Assembly: GCA_036494575.1 (NCBI GenBank)
Contig: DASXOE010000117.1
Location: forward strand, 1 to 8,274
Origin: DASZFV01 sp036494575
GTDB taxonomy: Bacteria > Myxococcota_A > Polyangia > Fen-1088
Length of the DNA: 8,274 nucleotides
Reading direction: 5' to 3'
The notes under the pieces were generated by a model that did not search any database, was not told the origin of the DNA, and was given only the letters and a program-made list of their open reading frames with translations. The position numbers and the translations under genes are program-made. Positions 4,337 through 8,274 of this stretch are shown in pieces; position 1 is the first letter of the stretch, and the number at the start of each line of letters is the position of its first letter.

Positions 4337-5770
4337 ATGAATCGCTCCGTGAAAATCGCAGCGCCCGTGACCGTTGCCGTGCTCGCGTTCGCGCTGGGCG
4401 CGCGCGCGGCCGATACGAAACCGATCGTCGCCAAGATCGAGGCGTCCGACAAGGCGTTCCTAGCCGCCTATGAAAATGGCGACACCAAGAAGATGAAGGG
4501 CGAGATCGCGAAGGCGGTGTCGCTCGGCGAGAAGAATGGTCTCGGCTCCGACCCGGTCATGGCCGACACCTACGTGCTGGCCGCGATCCTCGAGGTCGAA
4601 GGCAACGAGAACGCGAAAGCGGGCGTTCATGACTTCGTCAAGGCCCTGAAGATCCGGCCCGACGTCGCGATCCCCAAGGGCATGGCAACCTCCGGCGTCA
4701 AGTTGGCGCTCAAGCAAGCGCGCGCCCAGCTGGGCGAGCCGCCCAAAGAGAGCCCGGTGGCAGCGATCGGCGCCAAGCCGACCGAGCCGGCCACGGCAGA
4801 GGCGCAAGCCAAGCCGGAGCCGGAGAAGGTCGCGCAAAAGGAGCCGGGCAAAAAGGACAAGGCCGACAAGGCCAAGGCCGACGAAGACGCCGAGGCCAAG
4901 CTGCAAAAGGACAAGCAGCAAAAAGAGAAGCAAGCCCGCGAAGATGCCGAGGCCAAGCTGCAGAAAGAAAAGCAGGCCCGCGAGGACGCGGAGCGCGACG
5001 AGAAGAAGCAGAAAGAGATCGCCGCCAAGACCAAGGAAGCGGAGAGCAAGGACCGCGGTGACAACGAGCGCCTGCGCAAGGAGAAGGCCGATTCCGACAA
5101 GCAGGCCGCCGACCTGAAGGCCCGCGTGAAGGACCTCGAGAAGGACAAGGCCGACCGCGACAAGCAGCTCGCCGACGCCAAGACCCGCGCCCAGCAGCTC
5201 GAGAAGGACAAGGCCGACCGCGACAAGCAGCTCGCCGACGCCAAGACCCGCATCCAGCAGCTCGAGAAGGACAAGGCCGACCACGCCAAGCAACTCGCCG
5301 ATGCGCGCGCCCAGGGGGACAAAGACCGAGAGGCGCTCGAGAAGGTCGCGCGCGACAAGCAAGCCGCGGAGGCGGAGGTGCGCGTCGCCGAGAACAAGCG
5401 CCACGAGCGCGAGCGCCTCTTCGCGGGGCCCGAGATGCCGGAGCGCCTGCGCGAGGCCCTGACCTGCGTCGTGCCCGACGAGGCACCCTTGCGCGCCGAC
5501 CTCTTCGTGCACTGCGTGGCGCGACCAAACATCAAGGCGCGGTCGATCGTGTTCTATTACCGCGGCGCGGGCGCCCGATACTATTCTGTCCCGATGGAGC
5601 GCACGGCGAAGGGCTGGTATGCCGCCATCGTCCCCGGAGCGCGCGTCACCGGTAAGGCCCTGCAGTATTACGCCGAGGCCTTCAACGACCGCGAGGCGGT
5701 CGTCGCCAGCAACGGCAAAGAGAGCTCCCCCAACATCCTCACGCTCCGTCCCGGCGGTCCGCGGGGTTAG
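4337..5770 (+). CDS. Exported coiled-coil protein with a C-terminal beta domain (unknown function)
   Basis: No named family recognised. The protein is 477 residues. A signal peptide spans 1-24 (MNRSVKIAAP..., cleavage expected after ARA). A helical, TPR-like segment spans about 30-132, with alternating Ala/Leu-rich helices and the phrase DFVKALKIRPDVAIP. A Pro/Ala/Lys/Glu linker spans about 133-180. A long charged coiled coil runs about 180-360 and includes 14- to 19-residue EDAEAKLQK units and three 21-residue LEKDKADRDKQLADAK units starting at 267, 288 and 309. A globular C-terminal domain (about 365-470) has aromatic strands (SIVFYYRGAGARYYSVPM, KGWYAAIVP, LQYYAEAF) and the only two cysteines, Cys377 and Cys393, a possible disulfide. 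The frame is open back to 4214, but ATG 4337 has AGGGGGG (4327-4333) upstream and starts the signal peptide. The TAG stop abuts the kinase start with no gap, implying coupled translation. It is likely a periplasmic or surface partner of that kinase; this is inferred. Confidence 0.9.
   Translation: MNRSVKIAAPVTVAVLAFALGARAADTKPIVAKIEASDKAFLAAYENGDTKKMKGEIAKAVSLGEKNGLGSDPVMADTYVLAAILEVEGNENAKAGVHDFVKALKIRPDVAIPKGMATSGVKLALKQARAQLGEPPKESPVAAIGAKPTEPATAEAQAKPEPEKVAQKEPGKKDKADKAKADEDAEAKLQKDKQQKEKQAREDAEAKLQKEKQAREDAERDEKKQKEIAAKTKEAESKDRGDNERLRKEKADSDKQAADLKARVKDLEKDKADRDKQLADAKTRAQQLEKDKADRDKQLADAKTRIQQLEKDKADHAKQLADARAQGDKDREALEKVARDKQAAEAEVRVAENKRHERERLFAGPEMPERLREALTCVVPDEAPLRADLFVHCVARPNIKARSIVFYYRGAGARYYSVPMERTAKGWYAAIVPGARVTGKALQYYAEAFNDREAVVASNGKESSPNILTLRPGGPRG
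4883..4996 (+). repeat. Imperfect repeats encoding EDAEAKLQK coiled-coil units
   Basis: The segment encoding EDAEAKLQK begins at 4883 and again at 4940 (57 bp apart), and EDAER follows at 4982 (42 bp later). The intervals are 19 and 14 codons, so the second is two heptads and the first carries an extra five residues. Synonymous changes show these are older than the 63-bp repeats downstream. Confidence 0.7.
5135..5323 (+). repeat. 63-bp in-frame tandem repeats encoding three-heptad units
   Basis: Units start at CTCGAG at 5135, 5198 and 5261, exactly 63 bp apart. Units 1 and 2 differ at two adjacent bases only (GC to AT, changing Ala to Ile). Unit 3 matches unit 2 at 38 of its first 41 bases and then diverges. 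Each unit is 21 codons, three heptads, so gain or loss of a unit keeps both reading frame and coiled-coil register. Near-identity at synonymous sites points to recent duplication. Confidence 0.95.
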
Positions 5771-8221
5771 GTGGACGACAGCCACACCGTCATCGAAGAC
5801 GCGCCGAGCGCGTCGGCAGGAGCGGCCACGATCCCGCTCGCGCGCGGGACGATCCTCGCGGGACGCTACGAAATCAGCCGGCTGCTCGGCCGCGGAGGCG
5901 CGGGCGTCGTCGTCCTGGCCCACGATCGCGTCCTCCGCGAGGACGTGGCGGTCAAGCTGCTCCGGCCCGAGCACGGCGGCGAGGCGCGGTGGATCGATCG
6001 GCTCGCGCGCGAGGTGAAGCTGGCGCGTCAGATCAGGCACGCCAACGTGTGCCGCGTCTTCGACTTCGGGCAAGCCGACGGGCACGCCTTCCTCGTCATG
6101 GAGCTCGCCGTCGCAGGCTCGCTGCGCGACGAGCTCGCGCGCGACGACGGCGCCGCGCGCCCTCTCGACGCGCGCCTCGCCGATTCGCACGCCGTCGCCG
6201 AGGGTCTGGCCGCGGTGCACGCCGCCGGCATCGTGCACCGAGACGTCACGCCGCAGAACGTGCTCCGAATGGGCGACGGGCGGCTCGTCGTGTCCGATTT
6301 CGGGCTGGCGACGAACGCCGACCCAACGGCGAGCAGCATCCACGGCGGTACCGTCGCGTACATGGCCCCCGAGATCGCGCGCGGAGAGCACGCGACCGTC
6401 GCCGCCGACGTGTGGGCGCTGGGGATCCTCATCCACGAGATCGTCTTCGGACGGCGGCCCTCGTGGCGGGAAGGCCGCTTCGGCTCGACGATGACGCCGG
6501 GGGAGAGCCTCGGGCGGTGGGAGCGCCGCATCGTCGCGCTCTGCAAGCGCTGCACGCACGAGCGCTGCCGCCAGCGTCCGACGGCAGCCGAGGTCGCGGG
6601 GCTCCTCACGGGCGTCGCCGGTCGGAAAGAGAACGTGTCCCCCATGCGGCGGGCGCGGCTGCGCGTCGTGCTGCTCGCGACGGCGATCGGCGTCGCCGGG
6701 CTTTCGGCGCGCTTCGTGCGGCGCGTTCGCCCGGCGGCCGCGTCGGCGCTCGATGTCGCGATCACGGGCGAGGCCGAGGACTGGACGGCGTCGGCGCGCG
6801 TGCTCGCCACCGTGGAAGGGCGGATCCATGCGCTCGCGGCGCTGCCCGGCGGCAAACGCGTGCGCATGACCTGGGGCGAGCCACGCCGGATCGAAGACGT
6901 CGACCTCGCGACGGGCGCCCGCGTGCCCGCCGTTCTGGCGCTCCTGCCCGAGCGTGGAGGGCCGCCCGTTCTTTCGCCCGACGGCACGGCGGTCGCCGTC
7001 GAGGGATACGCCGCGGAGGGGCGCCCGTTCATCTTCCTCGGTGAGTCGGCGTCGGGCGCGCGTCCGGTCGCCGTGACGGCGGCGGCCGATCCGTCGCTGG
7101 CGTCCGAGCCGCGCTGGCTCGCGGACAGCCGCGCCTTCGTCTACGACGCCGACGTGCGCAACGTCGGCGTGTTCTCTCTCGACACCAACCGGGCGACGAT
7201 CCTCCCCGTCCTCGACGGAAGACCGTCGTTCACGACGTTCAAGGCGGCCATCTTCGATCGCGTCCTCGTGGCCCGCATCACGGATAGCTTCACGAGCCAG
7301 ATCGCTCTTTTCGCGTGGCCGTCGACGGACGTCGTCGCGCGGTTCGATCTGCCGGCCTTCATCGCCGAGTGGCAGTCCGCCGACGGGCTGCGGCTGTTCG
7401 GCGCCGCCCACGAACCGGACCGGGGCTTTGACATCGTCGAGCTCGACGTCGTGGCCCGCTCAGCGCGGCGGCTCGGCGACGTCCCAGGCAGCCACCTGCG
7501 GGCGCTCGCCCTCGCGGGGCATGTGCTCGCCTTTGCGAGCTACCGCTATGGCGGCGAGCTCTGGCTCGACACCGGGCGCGGTGGACGTCTCGTCACGCAC
7601 GGCGTCCAGGCCCGAGAGGTGGCGCGGGGAGCCGGCCACCTGCTCGTCTCGGTCGTGCACACGGGCAAGGAATGGATCGTCGAGCTCGACGACCAAGGTC
7701 GCCAGCGCGGGGCCGTGACGTCCGGCCCGCGTGACGAGTCACCGTCGATCCTGCCGGACGGTCGCTCGTGGACGTACGTCCACCGGACAGGAGACGCGCC
7801 GGGCTTCTACCGCTGCCAGTGGGGCGGCAGCTGCGCACGCATCTCGCAGGCGATCATGCCCTACGCCACGGTGTCACCCGATGGCACGCGCGTCGCGTAC
7901 GTCGATCCCGCGCCCCAGGGGTCGCGCGCGCGACTCGCGCCGCTCGTCGGTGGTGCGCCCCACGACGTCGGAGACGCGAGCAGCTACTGCCGGCCCGTCT
8001 GGTCTTCGGCCCACACGCTCTGGATCTCGCGGCGCGCCGAGGGCATCCCCGAGTGGGTGGAGATCGATGTCGACGGACCGGAGGCTCGGCCCACGGGCCG
8101 CACTCAACGCGGCGCCCGCGACTGCAGCGACGGCCTCCCAGATCCCGCCGCTCCCGTCCGCGACGGCGCCAAGATTGTCGTCGACTGGCGCTCCGAGCTC
8201 CGCGTCCACGCCGTCCCCTGA
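5771..8221 (+). CDS. Transmembrane Ser/Thr protein kinase with C-terminal propeller-like sensor
   Basis: Phosphorylates proteins on Ser/Thr; the kinase is cytoplasmic and the sensor probably lies outside the inner membrane. The product has 816 residues. The kinase domain spans about 33-280. It shows the glycine loop LGRGGAGVV (39-47), Lys62 in VAVK, Glu81 of helix C, HRD at 156-158 in HRDVTPQN, DFG at 176-178, TVAYMAPE (194-201), Asp213 in DVWALG and Arg269. The usual Lys of HRDLKxxN is Thr160, a variant seen in other myxobacterial kinases. The activation loop has Thr186, Ser188, Ser189 and Thr194. One membrane helix spans about 297-316, flanked by arginines. The rest (about 325-816) has PD40/TolB-like blades: LSPDGTAVAV (401-410), WLADSRAFVYD (449-459), LPDGRSWTYV (661-670), VSPDGTRVAYV (701-711). 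Cys682 and Cys688 are close enough for a disulfide. GTG 5771 follows the preceding TAG with no gap and no clear Shine-Dalgarno, so translation is probably coupled. The ligand is unknown. Confidence 0.95.
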   Translation: MDDSHTVIEDAPSASAGAATIPLARGTILAGRYEISRLLGRGGAGVVVLAHDRVLREDVAVKLLRPEHGGEARWIDRLAREVKLARQIRHANVCRVFDFGQADGHAFLVMELAVAGSLRDELARDDGAARPLDARLADSHAVAEGLAAVHAAGIVHRDVTPQNVLRMGDGRLVVSDFGLATNADPTASSIHGGTVAYMAPEIARGEHATVAADVWALGILIHEIVFGRRPSWREGRFGSTMTPGESLGRWERRIVALCKRCTHERCRQRPTAAEVAGLLTGVAGRKENVSPMRRARLRVVLLATAIGVAGLSARFVRRVRPAAASALDVAITGEAEDWTASARVLATVEGRIHALAALPGGKRVRMTWGEPRRIEDVDLATGARVPAVLALLPERGGPPVLSPDGTAVAVEGYAAEGRPFIFLGESASGARPVAVTAAADPSLASEPRWLADSRAFVYDADVRNVGVFSLDTNRATILPVLDGRPSFTTFKAAIFDRVLVARITDSFTSQIALFAWPSTDVVARFDLPAFIAEWQSADGLRLFGAAHEPDRGFDIVELDVVARSARRLGDVPGSHLRALALAGHVLAFASYRYGGELWLDTGRGGRLVTHGVQAREVARGAGHLLVSVVHTGKEWIVELDDQGRQRGAVTSGPRDESPSILPDGRSWTYVHRTGDAPGFYRCQWGGSCARISQAIMPYATVSPDGTRVAYVDPAPQGSRARLAPLVGGAPHDVGDASSYCRPVWSSAHTLWISRRAEGIPEWVEIDVDGPEARPTGRTQRGARDCSDGLPDPAAPVRDGAKIVVDWRSELRVHAVP

Positions 8222-8226
8222 GCCAG

Positions 8227-8274
8227 CCCGACCCGAGCGAGGCGGGCTTCGCCCGCCGGAGCGAGCACCGGGGG
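8227..8274 (+). repeat. Partial copy of the left-end intergenic repeat
   Basis: Positions 8241-8274 match 49-82 at 31 of 34 bases: hairpin GGCGGGC-TTC-GCCCGCC (8241-8257) then GGAGCGAGCACCGGGGG. Two of the three differences are paired changes (C-G to G-C) at the same stem position, so the hairpin is kept. Weaker similarity reaches back to CCCGA at 8227. It lies 5 nt after the kinase stop, in the same orientation as the left array, and is cut by the window end. It may act as the kinase transcript's 3' structure. Confidence 0.88.

Noticed and set aside
4460..7411. A 983-codon open frame antisense to the coiled-coil protein and kinase genes
   Set aside because: Its length follows from GC-rich codon bias on the other strand. 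The product is Arg-rich with low-complexity Leu/Gly stretches that mirror the coiled-coil repeats, shows no domain, and overlaps two well-supported genes.

Overview
The window is strongly GC-rich, and by eye nearly all third codon positions are G or C. It looks like a piece of a myxobacterial (Myxococcota, probably Polyangia-type) chromosome. The main pointers are a large membrane Ser/Thr kinase with a C-terminal beta-propeller sensor, a secreted lysine/glutamate-rich coiled-coil protein coupled to it, the myxobacteria-style catalytic loop HRDVTPQN, and hairpin-bearing intergenic repeats. The lineage is inferred from gene style, not from a marker gene.

Layout. Positions 1-179 hold a 69-bp tandem repeat (two full copies and a diverged third) that runs into the likely promoter of bioB (201-1151, biotin synthase). 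A membrane fatty-acyl desaturase follows on the same strand (1192-2130), 40 nt downstream. It converges, with only 5 nt between the stops, on trmL (2136-2609, minus strand, tRNA wobble 2'-O-methyltransferase). trmL is divergent from an RsuA-type rRNA pseudouridine synthase (2724-3449, plus strand). Their 114-nt shared gap is mirror-symmetric: both genes have GCCTGGTAG exactly 9 nt before the start codon and neither has a clear Shine-Dalgarno sequence. Directly after the pseudouridine synthase stop is an 82-nt interrupted palindrome (3450-3531). Then comes a gene for a small exported beta-strand-rich protein (3581-4180) with a strong RBS. After a gap holding GC hairpins and a dyad operator candidate comes a two-gene unit: an exported coiled-coil protein (4337-5770) whose stop codon is directly followed by the GTG start of a transmembrane Ser/Thr kinase with a propeller-like sensor (5771-8221). 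The window ends in another copy of the repeat seen at its left end.

How the parts fit. bioB and the desaturase both serve fatty-acid metabolism: biotin is the acetyl-CoA carboxylase cofactor, and the desaturase modifies the acyl chains. trmL and the pseudouridine synthase both modify RNA. The exported coiled-coil protein and the kinase are probably one envelope signalling unit, in which the exported protein could be a partner or ligand of the kinase's outer domain. This is the best candidate for an undescribed system here, but the functional link rests on gene fusion-like spacing and domain architecture only.

No tRNA, rRNA, CRISPR array, insertion sequence or transposase gene was seen.
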